The translations under genes were made by a program, and so were the position numbers. The notes beneath the pieces were generated by a model, which had not been told where the DNA came from, ran no database searches, and was given only the letters and a program-made list of their open reading frames with translations. From Plenodomus lindquistii (lineage: Eukaryota; Ascomycota; Dothideomycetes; Pleosporales; Leptosphaeriaceae): 64,000 nt of DNA. Below, piece after piece: positions 44,580 to 55,787 of the stretch; the first letter of the stretch is position 1, and each line of letters starts with the position of its first letter. The stretch is from positions 744,001 through 808,000 of the forward strand of contig JANUWI010000005.1 of assembly GCA_025504975.1 (NCBI GenBank). The letters run 5' to 3'.

Positions 44580-45642
44580 TCAGAAAGTTGCCAGTATATC
44601 TACACTCTCTTGCACACCTCTGATCTGCAGACCGCGGGTGGTCTTCTTTGCGTTGCAACTATACATGCGACTGAAGTACCACCTGTGCGCTTCAACGTCC
44701 ACCGCGATCCATGCCGAGTTTCCCTTTAGATTGAGCGCGCCCTCGTAAGTCTTGATGTCGCCGACCTGCACTTCCTGCTTATTGGGCTTGTTGATATAAT
44801 ACTCGGGGCTAATATGTACGAATCCCATAATGGCCAACGGTAGCTTCGGAACCGGATCGTTCCAATGTGTGACACGGTAGTTGCCACCAGCCTGGTTTGT
44901 GATATACGAGCTGATCTCACTGCCGCCCACTCTGGGTGAGCCAAAGTTGTAGAGTGCGACTTTGTTGCCTGAATTACGCAGTTGAGCAGCCGCAAGTGTG
45001 GCGATCGCACCCCCAAGCGAATGACCTGTTACGGCGATTTGATATGTGGGGTAGGTATTTGATGCCTGCTTCACGGTTGGGAGTACGCGATCTCGCGCGT
45101 CAACCCAGGAGTTCCAGAAGCCGTGGTGTGCGGTGCATCCGGAGCAAATATCGGTTTTTGTGGTATCGAAGTCGAGGTTTGTCAACCAAGAATCGATGGT
45201 CGTACTACCTCTGAAGGACACGACTATGAGCTTATTCGTGTGATCCACTGCGACGAAGCCAGCCACATCGGTGGACGTGTCACTCCTAGATGTTGTTAGG
45301 TTTGCTGAAGGCAGAAGCCGTTTCATCTTTCAAAATGAACTTACCGGCTATATTCAGCCAGGCTACTTGAATCCGCATCTTGAACCAGCGGACAATTGCC
45401 GGATGCGCAAGTGATTTGGTCATCACTGGAGCCATAATTGCTTGCACAGTATGCAGCCGAGGCATACTGACCCATCAGCTTGAACTTTCCGAGCAAGTCA
45501 GCTCCAACCCCTACTATGCGTGAGAAGTTGTAGATGACCGACATGATTGGTTCTGCCTACCTCTCTCCTGAATGAGTGGCGCGGCATTGCCGACGATCGA
45601 GACGAGCACCACCGCAAGAAAGAGTGACAGTTGGAAAAACAT
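44580..45642 (-). CDS. Secreted class 3 lipase
   Basis: Secreted alpha/beta-hydrolase of the fungal lipase class 3 family, acting on triacylglycerol or related esters. Three exons (45642-45561, 45513-45345, 45285-44580) give 318 residues. The signal peptide is MFFQLSLFLAVVLVSIVGNA. The nucleophile elbow is GHSLGGA, the catalytic Asp is probably in WNDPVPKLP and the His in EAHRWYF. SFRGSTTIDSW is the conserved strand before the lid. Cys pairs (CASNYG, CASGNC, CSGCTAHHG) fit disulfides. A TATATA box lies on the - strand near 45725-45732, about 85 bp before the ATG. The gene is convergent with the zinc-finger-like gene at 79 bp. Confidence 0.86.
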
Positions 45643-46569
45643 GTTGAAAACGAGAGACTGGAAAGACTGACAAGGAACATGCAAAGACTTGCACCAACCT
45701 ACCACATAGGTGATTGCGAAGACCACGATATATAGAAACAGTACCTCTGTACCGCCCACCTATGTACAGTTCCCGCGGCGCGCTTCACATCACGCAAGGC
45801 ACAATCTCGACTGCCGTATGTGGGAAGGCTGAATAGCCACGTTACGTCCCAATCCTTCCGTCTTATTCAGAATTTTCAAGGGCGCCAAAATAATTGGTAG
45901 GCGCGAAGATCAGGAGGCTTGCTCGATCACTTGAGCTCGTCACGTTGAATCTCCCCCTCGGGACGTTGATTGGTCGACTGAAGATGGAGGCTAGTGGGCC
46001 GGCGCCTCGACACGGCAACAAAGCCCAACATCTGCTCGGAGCCATATTATTAGATTCATCGAATCGATAATGTTCCAAAAGTGCGATCTTAACATTGCGA
46101 TGAGTTTTAACGGACCTCGGAGATGCACGCGTAGAGAAGCAGCATGGAAAGTGGTCTGTGCATGCGCTAGCTGCTTGCATCTCCGACGCGTGCCAACGTC
46201 TTCAAGCCACAATCACGGTAGTCCTCCACCAGACTTACCACACCACCATTGTGACCGCGAGCGGGCGACCAATCTCTAGTAAGATCTCGTTGTAATCAGG
46301 CCTGGCAGTTTGCCTTACATGTCCTGCAATGAAATGTGAGGAGAAACAACATATCACGGCAAAAGATTTGTTACATCAAAGGTTACCAAGAAAAGAAAGG
46401 CATTCTAAGGAAAGACTACATTTATGTGCTATTGACATGTCCGTCCTATGGTAACTCATCTTGGAAATTACCTATAGTGACCACGGCTACACCGTGACGG
46501 GCCTGGACAAGCAATGAAGCGAAAGCAAAACTAAAGAGATGGAAAGAGTAGTACGTGAACGCGCAGCCT
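45643..46569. other. Intergenic region
   Basis: About 930 bp: the lipase promoter on the left and the GT2 3' region on the right. Short ORFs only. Confidence 0.5.
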
Positions 46570-48132
46570 CTAGTTAAGCTTGCGGCCGGACCAAGCGAGG
46601 TCCCAGAACGTGAAGGCGGTATACACCTTCAGAAGAGAATGCCAGTAAGCGAAGAGAGGGTAGGCGGGGATGACAAAGTAGAGGAAGAAATCCGCGGGAT
46701 ATTCCCAGAACCAAGGAATGGTCTTGACAAGCTTGGACATCCAGATAACACCCACGATGGCGCACAAGAGTCGTGCTGGGTGAGAGGACTCGGCGTAAAG
46801 GCTAGTCTGCGTCAGTGTGTATACCATGAGGCTGTCCCAGAAGAGGGCTGCGTTGTAGAGCCAGGCAAAGTAGGTGGTGTGGACCGTGAGAGGCCATTTC
46901 CACCATATTGTCCGGTCTACTGCCAAGGCGATAGGGTTCTGGCGGAAGGTGGTGCGGCTCCAGCGTTGACACTGGGATGGGTACTTGAGAGGATACTTGC
47001 CCAAGACTGTGATCATGGTAGATTCCTTGGAATACTGGATCTTGACGTCCCAGCCCTGGTTGATGACCCAGCGCGTGATGAATACGTCGTCGTCAGCGGT
47101 GACAGGACCCCAACCGGGGAAACTATCCCCAAGACGAAGGATGTACTCATTGGTGAACGCATCAGAGAACTCTTTGCAGTTCACGATCTCAGTCCGGATC
47201 AAGCTGGACCGCCCAGAGACACAAAAGACTCCACCGTCCGCAGTACTGGTAGCGCGGATCTCGAACTTGTGACGGATGAGATATAGCCCCCCGATGGTGT
47301 TCCAGAAGCCAGCTACATACGCAGTCCACAGATTAGTGAAGAAGCCGAGTTGCGGGTTGTTGGGGCGAGGGAAGCGTTTGACCCACTTCCGAGTACCTAC
47401 CAGACCTACCTTGGAATTGCTGAAAGCAGGGAGTGTTGCCAGGAGGAACTTGGGGTGCCAAATGGCAGTGTCGTCGACCATGACCAGGATTGAAGTCGCG
47501 ACTTTCCGGAACCCATATACAACTTGTTCGCGCTTGTTGGAGATTGAGGCATTGATCACGACGACCTCAGTCGTGGGAGTGAAAGCGCCAAGATTGTACT
47601 GCAACTGGTAAGTAGACGTACCCGCCTCAATGTCAGCCAGAAGGCTAGGCATATAGGCCTTAACGTCGTTAGCGGCAGACTCGGTGTTGGTTGAGAAGAT
47701 AAGACGGGCAGGGCGATTGTAAAGAATCGCTGTGATCATCTCATCATAGACCGAGTTACCTGAAGGACCTACGGTAGGTACAATGACCGTGCAATCACCT
47801 GGGGATACATTTTCACCATCCGACTGCGTTGCAAGTTTGTATTGAAACCAGAAGTAGATGTTGACAATAGTGCGCCAGTAGCGGAATGTGACCAAGGCAA
47901 TGAACCAGACCAAGATGCCGTCCTCAGCCTGCTGAGCAGTGACGACAGTGGTAAGGAGGAGAATTGATGGGATAGTATGGCAGAAAAGACCGAGGGACGC
48001 AACGGCAGAGATAGGCTGCTTGCGCTGATTGGCATCGATGATGAGGAACACGGTCCAGAGAAAGTTGAGAAGAACGAACACGGCAGCCGCAGAGACCGAC
48101 CCCTCCGAGGAGATCGAAGATAACGCAGACAT
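46570..48132 (-). CDS. GT2 polysaccharide synthase, Cps1/hyaluronan-synthase-like
   Basis: Membrane processive glycosyltransferase of family 2. Single exon, 520 residues from the ATG at 48132. N-terminal spans lie at about 15-35 and 50-70. The catalytic region has VMVDDTAIW (first Asp pair), DGGVFCVSGRSSLI, TADDDVFITRWV (catalytic acid region) and the QRW-type motif QCQRWSRTTFR. Three or four C-terminal spans follow. This pattern matches fungal GT2 proteins related to Cryptococcus Cps1 and to the Zymoseptoria GT2 needed for hyphal growth, which act at the plasma membrane on surface polysaccharide. The sugar product is unproven. An upstream in-frame ATG at 48393 is less likely because the family begins near MSALSS. 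Confidence 0.85.
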   Translation of the reverse strand: MSALSSISSEGSVSAAAVFVLLNFLWTVFLIIDANQRKQPISAVASLGLFCHTIPSILLLTTVVTAQQAEDGILVWFIALVTFRYWRTIVNIYFWFQYKLATQSDGENVSPGDCTVIVPTVGPSGNSVYDEMITAILYNRPARLIFSTNTESAANDVKAYMPSLLADIEAGTSTYQLQYNLGAFTPTTEVVVINASISNKREQVVYGFRKVATSILVMVDDTAIWHPKFLLATLPAFSNSKVGLVGTRKWVKRFPRPNNPQLGFFTNLWTAYVAGFWNTIGGLYLIRHKFEIRATSTADGGVFCVSGRSSLIRTEIVNCKEFSDAFTNEYILRLGDSFPGWGPVTADDDVFITRWVINQGWDVKIQYSKESTMITVLGKYPLKYPSQCQRWSRTTFRQNPIALAVDRTIWWKWPLTVHTTYFAWLYNAALFWDSLMVYTLTQTSLYAESSHPARLLCAIVGVIWMSKLVKTIPWFWEYPADFFLYFVIPAYPLFAYWHSLLKVYTAFTFWDLAWSGRKLN

Positions 48133-50457
48133 GGCGGAGATGTTACCGAGCGCGATTGAGATGCTGTTTCGAGGTATGGTAGGTGGATCGCTGTATGTTG
48201 TGTCGTGGTTGTGTGGAGAGTGAGTTGTTTCGTGACGCCGTACTTGATCCGCTGCTGGGAATAGTTCATATACTCTGAAGGACTTTGCATTGTTGATATA
48301 CTGGTATGTTACTGCGGAGTGGTGAATGCACAAGCCTGAGAGGCGTGTGCGGACTGTGCATTCACTTGAAGCAACAGCACGAGACTTGACCATAAATCCA
48401 GCTGCGTTAGCGCTGTGAACTCATGATTCGGAGTAAAATTATAGACACAAGAAACGGCTTTCACATTGAACAGTATGAATGCAGTGACGGTATTAACATG
48501 AAGCGCAATTGTTGACCTAGCAAATGAGAGCTAGACAATGAGCAAATCCATAGTACAAACGATACGACTCAATCATGCATACTGGAAATCACTCAAACTT
48601 CTGCAGAACCAGCTCGAGTATAAATGCTGGTTTGAAGAGAAATATGTCGTTGTTATACGCTTGACGCAATCTACTTTCTCGACTATTATGTCAGTGAACA
48701 TCATTGAACCTGATTTCGATAGAAGAGTGTATTTGAGAATCGAATGCTCAAATGCTCTGCACGAGCATTAGATGTAGGCCGAACGTTCGCTGACTTGCGA
48801 GATGGGAGAGACACGCTTTTCCAGTCGCTCTAATCCCACTATATCCTTAACATTGTGAAGGATTTTCTATCAACATTTTGTTGCTTCTGAAAGTCAACAC
48901 TTCATCAATTTGATCGTAAAAAGGAGCTCGTGTCTATCAAGTCTGGACTCTAGGAGTGCCACTTAGTTAGGTATGTACAGCTATCAGGAACTGTGATAGG
49001 ATGAAGAAAAGTTGCTAAGACCTTAACTGTATACTCTGCAAGCAAGTATAACCTTGCTCTAGTAGTCTGCAGTCTATATGTCTTCTCCTCGTTACTTCAC
49101 AGAGAAAGGATCCGTGCTTCTTGGTTGAGGTGGGGACTCAATAAATATGAGCTCCCTCGTAGAGTGCAGGAGGGCGAGCGAGTGTGAGCTAACCTAATTT
49201 GTAGTAGCGTAAGTTACATGTTAAAGTCCTTCCGGGGCTGGCTGACGGACATCTCGCGCAATCTGCCATCACGAACTGCTGCCCACCATCGCGCTAACAA
49301 CCACCTGAGCATCCAACGCTGGAATGATCGTAACAACAAATAACATGATCGGGAGAAGAGTTTCGCAGTGATGATGGATGCATCCATAGCCGAAGAATTG
49401 CACGATTGTGCTGCACCCCAGATTTCTGCTGACCCTTGCTAGCACAACACCCATTCTTCCGCGAATGCAGTAAGAATGCTGAGGAGGGTGCGCCTGTCTC
49501 TGTTTTCGTCCGTCCACAAGTCTTCCCTCGAGCACGCGAGCTCTGCGCGTGCAAACTTTTGGTTACATATGCTCACACTGTTGCTGTTCTGGTTGTTGTC
49601 CTGCTTGTGGTGCGACTGACGAGATCAGGTGTCCACCTTCCGGGGTTTGCACGACATTTCCTCCGGGGTACATTGTGAAACCAAGGTCGCTCTACATTAA
49701 TCTACATCAACATCTCGCTTGCGCGGTCGAACGAAGCCCTGCATCAGCTCTTTCTCCTGATAATGCAGTTGCAGATACGAAAGATCGAGTTCTTAGCGCA
49801 CGACGTCCAGAGTCTGGACGCGTCTACAGACTACAGAACCGCGGGAATCTGAGCATCATCTTGCCTGAGATATGACCAAAGATTTGAAGGGGTTCAATTA
49901 TGTCAGCTTTCGCGTAGAAACGCTCTCTGCGGAAGCGACAGGAAGCGACGCTAGTTAGATGAAGCCAAATGACGATTCGACCACTCACAGCGTCTCATAC
50001 ACTGTTGACAGCAAGACCTCTAAAACCGCTTGAGATCTTGGAAAGCTTAGTGGCGCTACATTCAACACGAGACTCTTCACGTCTAGACCACCATCAGGCG
50101 CCACGTTCACGCCATGCCACCAAGCCTTGCGAGTTGCCACACTAGGCTCATCTCCCGCGATTGCGTAGGGTTTCGAGAAGTCAGCCTAACATGAGAAGGG
50201 ACGCGTTGTAACCTCGCAGGGCTTTCCTTCCTCATTTCATTTTGACATCCAATGAGCGGCGCGACGCTCTGTCAGGCTCCTGATTATTCAATCTCATTTT
50301 CAACTCGCGATGAAGGCAGCCGACCATCGAGGCGTGGCCACCAAGGGGAATAAAGAGGGGAGATAATCAAGAGACACATCTATAAGAGCACAGTAGTCCA
50401 GCCTCTCAGTTTTCTGTACTACAACACTACTCTTTTTCCAGTCCTAAGCTGTTAGCC
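48133..50457. other. Long intergenic region upstream of GT2 and GH16
   Basis: About 2.3 kb divergent spacer between the GT2 gene (-) and the GH16 gene (+). It is AT-richer at 48400-49100. ORFs of up to about 108 codons (49549-49875) show no known features. No tRNA or rRNA was recognised. Confidence 0.5.
50381..50388 (+). promoter_or_regulatory. TATA box of the GH16 gene
   Basis: TATAAGAG lies 70 bp before the ATG at 50458 and is followed by a C/T-rich stretch and short T-runs, the usual core promoter layout of strongly expressed fungal genes. Confidence 0.55.
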
Positions 50458-51628
50458 ATGTCTTTGAAAGCTCTATTCGCCTCCTTCCCATTCCTTTGGA
50501 CAAGTGTCTCAGCCCTTCCAGCAGGACCTGGGTTCTGGGGAAATGGCACTTCTTCCCACCCTGCTGCTGAAGTCCGCATCTCGGCGGCTGCGTACAGCTT
50601 GATAGAGACTTATGATGCAAGCAACTGGGTTAGCAAGTTCAACGTTCAAGCTGTGAGCGTTCCTGTTCCAAGCCAACGAATCATGCTGATCCAAGCCAGA
50701 TTCCCGACCCTACACGTGAGGTCCCTGATCCTGGAGTAATAGCACACACACTGACGTTGACAAGATGGTTTTGTAGAATATGTGAACCAACAACAGGCAC
50801 AGCAGCTAGGCCTACTCAAGACGCAAAACAACCAGGTTTACATGGGTGTCGATACAACATCGTACCTCGATCCAAATGGGGCGGGGCGGAAGAGTGTGAG
50901 GATTCAAAGCAAGACCGCGTACAATCGTGCGCTTGTCATTGCAGACTTCGCCCATGTCCCTGGCAGCAACTGTGGATCATGGCCTGCTTATTGGATGGTC
51001 GGTCCAAATTGGCCCAACCAAGGAGAACTCGACATCTACGAAGGCGTTCATCTAAACACATACAATCAAGTCACGCTTCACACTTCCCCGGGCTGCACAC
51101 CCTCCGTAGGGGCTGGCGGAGAGACCGGTCGCCGTGTTGAACATGCAGACTGCGGGGCCGGTGGTGGCTTTAATGGATGCGGTGTAGTTTCCAACTCACC
51201 TACCTCCTACGGAACTGCTTTCAATGCCAACGGTGGTGGTGTGTACGCCTCACTATGGACAGATTCTGGGATTAAAGTCTGGTATTTCGCTACTCGAGAT
51301 GTACCCGCCAACATCAGAAGTGGCAACCCAGACCCAAGTTCATGGGGAACGCCTGTCGCAAACTATGGAGGAGGTTGTGACTACAACAGCAAATTCAGAG
51401 ACATGAATATTGTAAGTTCCTTGAATCGTTGGCCAGCGACGAATGGTGTCTAATTGTATCGCACAGATCTTCGACATTACTTTCTGCGGAGATTGGGCTG
51501 GTGGTGTTTGGGGCTCCACGTCATGCGCGCAAGTTAACCCAAGCTGCAACGCTTACGTCGCCTCCCAGCCACAATCATTCCAGGATTCGTATTGGCTCGT
51601 CAACTCGATCAAGGTGTACAGCGTCTGA
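50458..51628 (+). CDS. Secreted GH16 endo-beta-1,3(4)-glucanase with 16-nt microexon
   Basis: Glycoside hydrolase family 16, hydrolysing beta-1,3/1,4-glucans of cell walls. Four exons (50458-50652, 50700-50715, 50765-51411, 51467-51628) give 339 residues. The N terminus MSLKALFASFPFLWTSVSA is a signal peptide. The catalytic signature GELDIYEG places the nucleophile at about E158 and the acid/base at E163. GSWPAYWMVGPNWPNQGEL and HTSPGCT are typical of fungal Eng-type members. The second exon is only 16 nt and encodes IPDPT plus one base. Only with it does the family motif FNVQAIPDPTHGFVEYVN appear in frame; joining 50652 straight to 50765 breaks the frame. Confidence 0.88.
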
Positions 51629-52449
51629 AAGCGTCTAAGAGGAGCTCCTGGCATGTGCATTTGACTTGCATTCTTTACCTCATTCTCTTCTTGTAAATAT
51701 CTTTCCTCACGTTCGTTGCCTTCCTGTAAATACTAAGCTAGATACTAAGCCTCACATTTTGTCATCAGTCCCGACTTTTGATGAGGTATATATATCAGAC
51801 ATTCGCTTATGCCCTTGTTGTCTCGGCGCAGATTCATCGAGTATGGAAATTTACTACCGGGATAGCCCCTGGCCTTTCATTTAGGCGCATACAAAGGAGC
51901 TGGTACATTAAGTCACCAAAGTCACCCGCTGTCAACAGAACACCACACTAAGAATAAGGCTGGAGGTCCTTAAATACTACGTGCATTCTTTAGGAGTAGC
52001 AGAGATTATTTTCTAGTATATCTAAGTGCTCTTGTTGTCTCCCTCCAAGTTTATAGACTTATCGTTATGCTAATAACATAAGATGGGAACGTAGTGAATA
52101 TAAATATCTTCGTATAATCCTGTTTGTAGCGAGTGTGGTCTATACGTATAGACTACATGTGGGCACAGACATCGATATAATTCAATCCACCTGTTCAGAT
52201 TGCACGTTTAGTCTCGACACCTCTTCATCCCTCACACTCCGATCTTATGTTCACATATCCCATGATGTTATCACTGGACATCTCTCAGATATCCGCGATG
52301 CGTAGGAGATGCATGTCCCGACCGACCCCCCACTACTCCACCCCACATCCCACGAACACCATCCACACCCCACAACACGCCCTCATCCACGCCAACCTCA
52401 GAACAAACAACCACCAGAAAACCCGGAATCCTCCATCCCCAAAGCCACA
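51629..52449. other. Intergenic region with dispersed repeat and palindrome
   Basis: About 820 bp, AT-rich. It includes copy 2 of the degenerate repeat (51977-52042) and a perfect 16-bp palindrome (52138-52153). No gene is seen. Confidence 0.5.
51977..52042. repeat. Degenerate dispersed repeat, copy 2
   Basis: Pairs with 42421-42487. Differences in the conserved half are all transitions. There is no coding content, terminal repeat or transposase nearby. Confidence 0.7.
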
Positions 52450-53433
52450 ATGCCAACCCCTAACGCAACAATAGCAATCCTCTCAATTGGCCAAATGGGC
52501 CTCGGCATCGCCCACCTCCTCCAAGCCCACAACTACCGCATAACAACCAACCTCAGCACCCGCAGCCACGCAACCCGAGACCGCGCCTCCTCAGCCGGAA
52601 TAACCCTATACGACACCGACGAAGAGCTCGTCGCAAACGCAGACTACATATTCAGCATTGTGCCGCCCCGCGACGCCATCGCAACCGCCAAGCGCATCGA
52701 AGACGCAATTGCAGCCAGTCCCCAGAAGAAAGAATTATACTATTTAGATCTCAATGCCATTTCCCCATCCACAATCCGCAAGATCGCCGCTTCATTCACC
52801 GCAAACGCGCCAAGCATCACGTTAATCGATGGCGGGATAATCGGCGGGCCGCCTACACCCCCCACCCCTTCATCCTCTCCCCCCTCATCTTCTTCATCCC
52901 CCCCAACAGGAACAGCAGAATGGTCCAAACCCGACATCCCCCTCTCCGGCCCCATTGCCCTCCACACAGCCCACCCCTCAGGCGCGCACCTCTCCCAAAT
53001 CCTAAACACGCGCCACATCTCGCCCACCCTCGGCTCCGCAAGCGGTCTAAAATGCTGTTTCGCATCTCTAACAAAAGGTTTCACAGCCTTAGCTTTACAA
53101 TCGTACACCACGGCCTCGGCTCTCGGTGTCCTGGAGCCGCTGCAGGAGTATCTGGATGTGTATAATCCTGGTGCGAGGAGTAAGGCGGAGAAGGCGGTGG
53201 TGGGGTGTACGGGGAAGGCGTATAGGTGGGTGGAGGAGATGAGGCAGATTGGGGAGACGTTTGGGGTTGAGGGCGGGTGGGATGGGGTGGAGGGGGGGAA
53301 GGTGTTTAGGGAGATTGCGGGGGTGTTTGAGGGGTTGGCGGACGTGGTGGAGGGGAGGGGAGGGGAGGGGATGGGGGATGTTGAAGGGGTGGTTGGGGTG
53401 TTGGGGAGGGGGTTGGAGGAGAAGAGGGTGTAG
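52450..53433 (+). CDS. 6-phosphogluconate dehydrogenase-like protein with DUF1932 C terminus
   Basis: Beta-hydroxyacid dehydrogenase-like protein. Single exon, 327 residues from the ATG at 52450. The N-terminal Rossmann domain starts AILSIGQMGLGIAHLL (GxGxxG-like), with DYIFSIVPPRDA and LYYLDLNAISP, matching the NAD-binding domain. The C-terminal domain carries GLKCCFASLTKGFTALALQS, as in DUF1932 proteins, where the Lys is in the catalytic position. A Pro/Ser/Thr tract at about 137-156 (PPTPPTPSSSPPSSSSSPP) interrupts the domain after IDGGIIGG. The last third is very Gly/Val/Glu-rich and G-rich at DNA level. The substrate is unknown. Confidence 0.78.
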   Translation: MPTPNATIAILSIGQMGLGIAHLLQAHNYRITTNLSTRSHATRDRASSAGITLYDTDEELVANADYIFSIVPPRDAIATAKRIEDAIAASPQKKELYYLDLNAISPSTIRKIAASFTANAPSITLIDGGIIGGPPTPPTPSSSPPSSSSSPPTGTAEWSKPDIPLSGPIALHTAHPSGAHLSQILNTRHISPTLGSASGLKCCFASLTKGFTALALQSYTTASALGVLEPLQEYLDVYNPGARSKAEKAVVGCTGKAYRWVEEMRQIGETFGVEGGWDGVEGGKVFREIAGVFEGLADVVEGRGGEGMGDVEGVVGVLGRGLEEKRV

Positions 53434-53436
53434 ATT

Positions 53437-53508
53437 GGGTGGGTAGATGGGTGGGTAGATGGGTGGGTAGATGGGTGGGTAGATGGGTGGGTAGATGGGT
53501 GGGTAGAT
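53437..53508. repeat. 12-bp minisatellite, six units, G-quadruplex-prone
   Basis: Six perfect copies of GGGTGGGTAGAT begin three bases after the stop codon of the 6PGDH-like gene. Each two units supply four GGG runs with loops of 1, 5 and 1 bases. It lies in the 152-bp gap between two convergent genes. Confidence 0.97.
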
Positions 53509-53584
53509 GGGGGGTTGTTTCAAATGTTTTGGTTGAAAGCGATGGAGTTATATTGGAGTTATGTTTTTAGTCTACAATACATAC

Positions 53585-55055
53585 TCACGACAGATTATCA
53601 TAAATCGTCTTCTCTGCCATGAACCACGCGGGAATGAGCTTGGGATCACCATTCGGAAGTACCTGTACACACAGTCTGATCAGCAAACTCCTTCTAACCC
53701 ACATCCACATGCCACAAGAACGCAAATGAACTTACCTGACCGCCTAGGAATCCAGCAACACCCTTCTCCCTATCTACCCACCAGAAACAGTTCGCCAACC
53801 CCATCCACCACATTGTATTCGCACCCCTGCCCGTGGCTCCAGGCGCAATCGTGAGGAATCCGCCGTAGCCCCAACCCTGCGGCGGATTACCCTCCTGCGG
53901 GTAAAACTCTGGAACAGGGTTGACGAGCTCGAGGTTCACTGGATTTGCGCCGGCACGCGCGAAGTCTGGTCTGTGGAACACGAATGTCAGCCTGCATACC
54001 AGGCAACGGCGTGTGAAGCGGAGCGGTTAAGAGAACACAGAAAAGAGAAGCTACGTACTCATTAGGAATCTGATTCTCCCACAACAAATCCACAGTCTCC
54101 TTTTGCAAAATCCTCTCTCCGGTTGTGGGGCTCGTTCCGTCGTTCAGCAGCGCAGCCAGAATCTTGACGTATTCTTTGGGCTTGGCGAAGAGGCCTGCGC
54201 CACCAGAGTGCATGAAGTTGTCTTGCTGTTCTTTTGTAGTTTGCGAGAGGGGCCCGTTGTAGAGATGGGGGCGCTCTTTGAGGTTGCCGCTGCTGTCGCG
54301 CTGGTGCATGCGTGCGAGGTTCTTTTGCGCTTCTTTGCTCGGGAACATGGAGGCGCCTTCTGCGGGGATGCCGACGGGCGTGAAGATGTGGGATTGGAAG
54401 TAATCTCCTAGAGTTTGCCCGGTGACGCGTTCGAGGATTATGCCGGCGAAATCGATGTTGGCCTTTTGTGTGGTCAACATCGTAATTGCGTGTGCTTCCC
54501 TTTGGTTTGCGAGATGGGATGCTTTGTGGATCAACTTACACCGTACTCCCACTTTGAACCAGGCTGATTGACCAGATTCAACTTCATGAAATTCTCCTTG
54601 CTGCCATCTAGACCCTCAATCTCCAATCCACCATTTTGCACGCGTGGGTCGAAGAAACCATAGCCGAAGCCAGCGGTATGCGCCAACAGCATGCTCACCG
54701 TGATGGGTCTTTCCTGGGGTTTGCCATTGATACCATCTTCAAAGACTAGCTTGTCAGAGAATTCGGGAACTATCTTCTTTACAAACTCCGCGTCTTTAAG
54801 CGGAATCTTGCCTTGTTCGACAAGCTGTAGAACTGCAACGGCGGTGACAAGTTTAGTGCAAGAAGCGATCCAGAAAACGGTGCTATCTTCATCCATGGGC
54901 TCTGAGGATTCCACACCAACGTTGCCGGTGGCATGCTTGACAAGAGTGTTGCCAGACTTGTCGACGGCGTAGAAGACGATGCCCGGTGCTCCATCGTTGG
55001 CGAACTGGTCGAGGACACCTTTCACGCCCTGAACGCCTTGTGTGGAGAGAGGCAT
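53585..55055 (-). CDS. Beta-lactamase-fold serine hydrolase (class C / EstB-LovD type)
   Basis: Penicillin-binding-protein-like esterase or transesterase. Four exons (55055-54540, 54462-54059, 53970-53736, 53662-53585) give 410 residues. The catalytic SxxK is SCTK at 65-68, and the Tyr is in WEYGANID (Y171, the YxN-type motif). MLLAHTAGFGYGFFD and HSGGAGLFAKPKEYVKILA are typical of fungal members of PF00144. The C terminus carries GWGYGGFLTIAPGATGR. No signal peptide is evident, so a cytosolic role is likely. In fungi such enzymes range from detoxifying esterases to acyltransferases such as LovD. No cluster is near, so the substrate cannot be inferred. Confidence 0.82.
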
Positions 55056-55787
55056 TGCGAGTATGTATATCTCAAAGCAGTGTGAACGAGAACGTGCGGT
55101 TCAGGAATGAAGTGAGATTGAATCAGCGGGCATACACCTTGCAGCCCACGTTCCAAATCCACCTCTTAAATTTTGGACTAGACATCTCGACGCCAGGCTC
55201 CCTGTAGCAGATCCGAGGTTAGGTCGAGACTATGCTAATGCGGTACCTGCGGAAGCTTGCCGTGCTGCTAAAACGGTAGCGGTATACGGTATATGTGGTC
55301 GATTAGTTCTCACGCTAGGCCCATCAGTCGGACAACTGGAATGGTGGAAACGACCTCGAGTCAGCGCAATTGAAACAATAGTTGCATGATCAAGATGAGG
55401 GACTTCGTGGCATTGGACGACTGCTATGTAGTGCCGAGAGTATGAACTATCTGAAATCCATTCAAGTCTTTAAATGGAGAACTCTGCAGGTATCAGTATC
55501 CTACAGTGAGACTCCTAAGCCGACCTCAATCGATTACCCCGCAGAGGGGTAGCTCTCGTGTTTTGTAGACGTCGGGAGCTGCGCTCGACTAGTGATCTTC
55601 AGGGTCTTCGGCCCGAATAGGCTACCAAGGTGGCACGGTGGCTCTTTTTGGTATCGTAAGAAGTACAGCTTTTCGACGGCTTCCCTCGTGCCAACACATC
55701 GAGTACCGCAAATGCGTGAAGCGCGATCTTCCAGGGATTGCCTCCTCAGAACAGAGCCTTGAGGCTGTCTACGACGCAGTGGGATGT
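55056..55787. other. Intergenic region
   Basis: About 730 bp between two - strand genes: the promoter of the serine hydrolase and the 3' region of the PIG-S gene. Only chance ORFs were seen. Confidence 0.5.

Noticed and set aside
46555..47286. 243-codon + strand ORF
   Set aside because: It is antisense to the GT2 gene, whose catalytic motifs are on the other strand.
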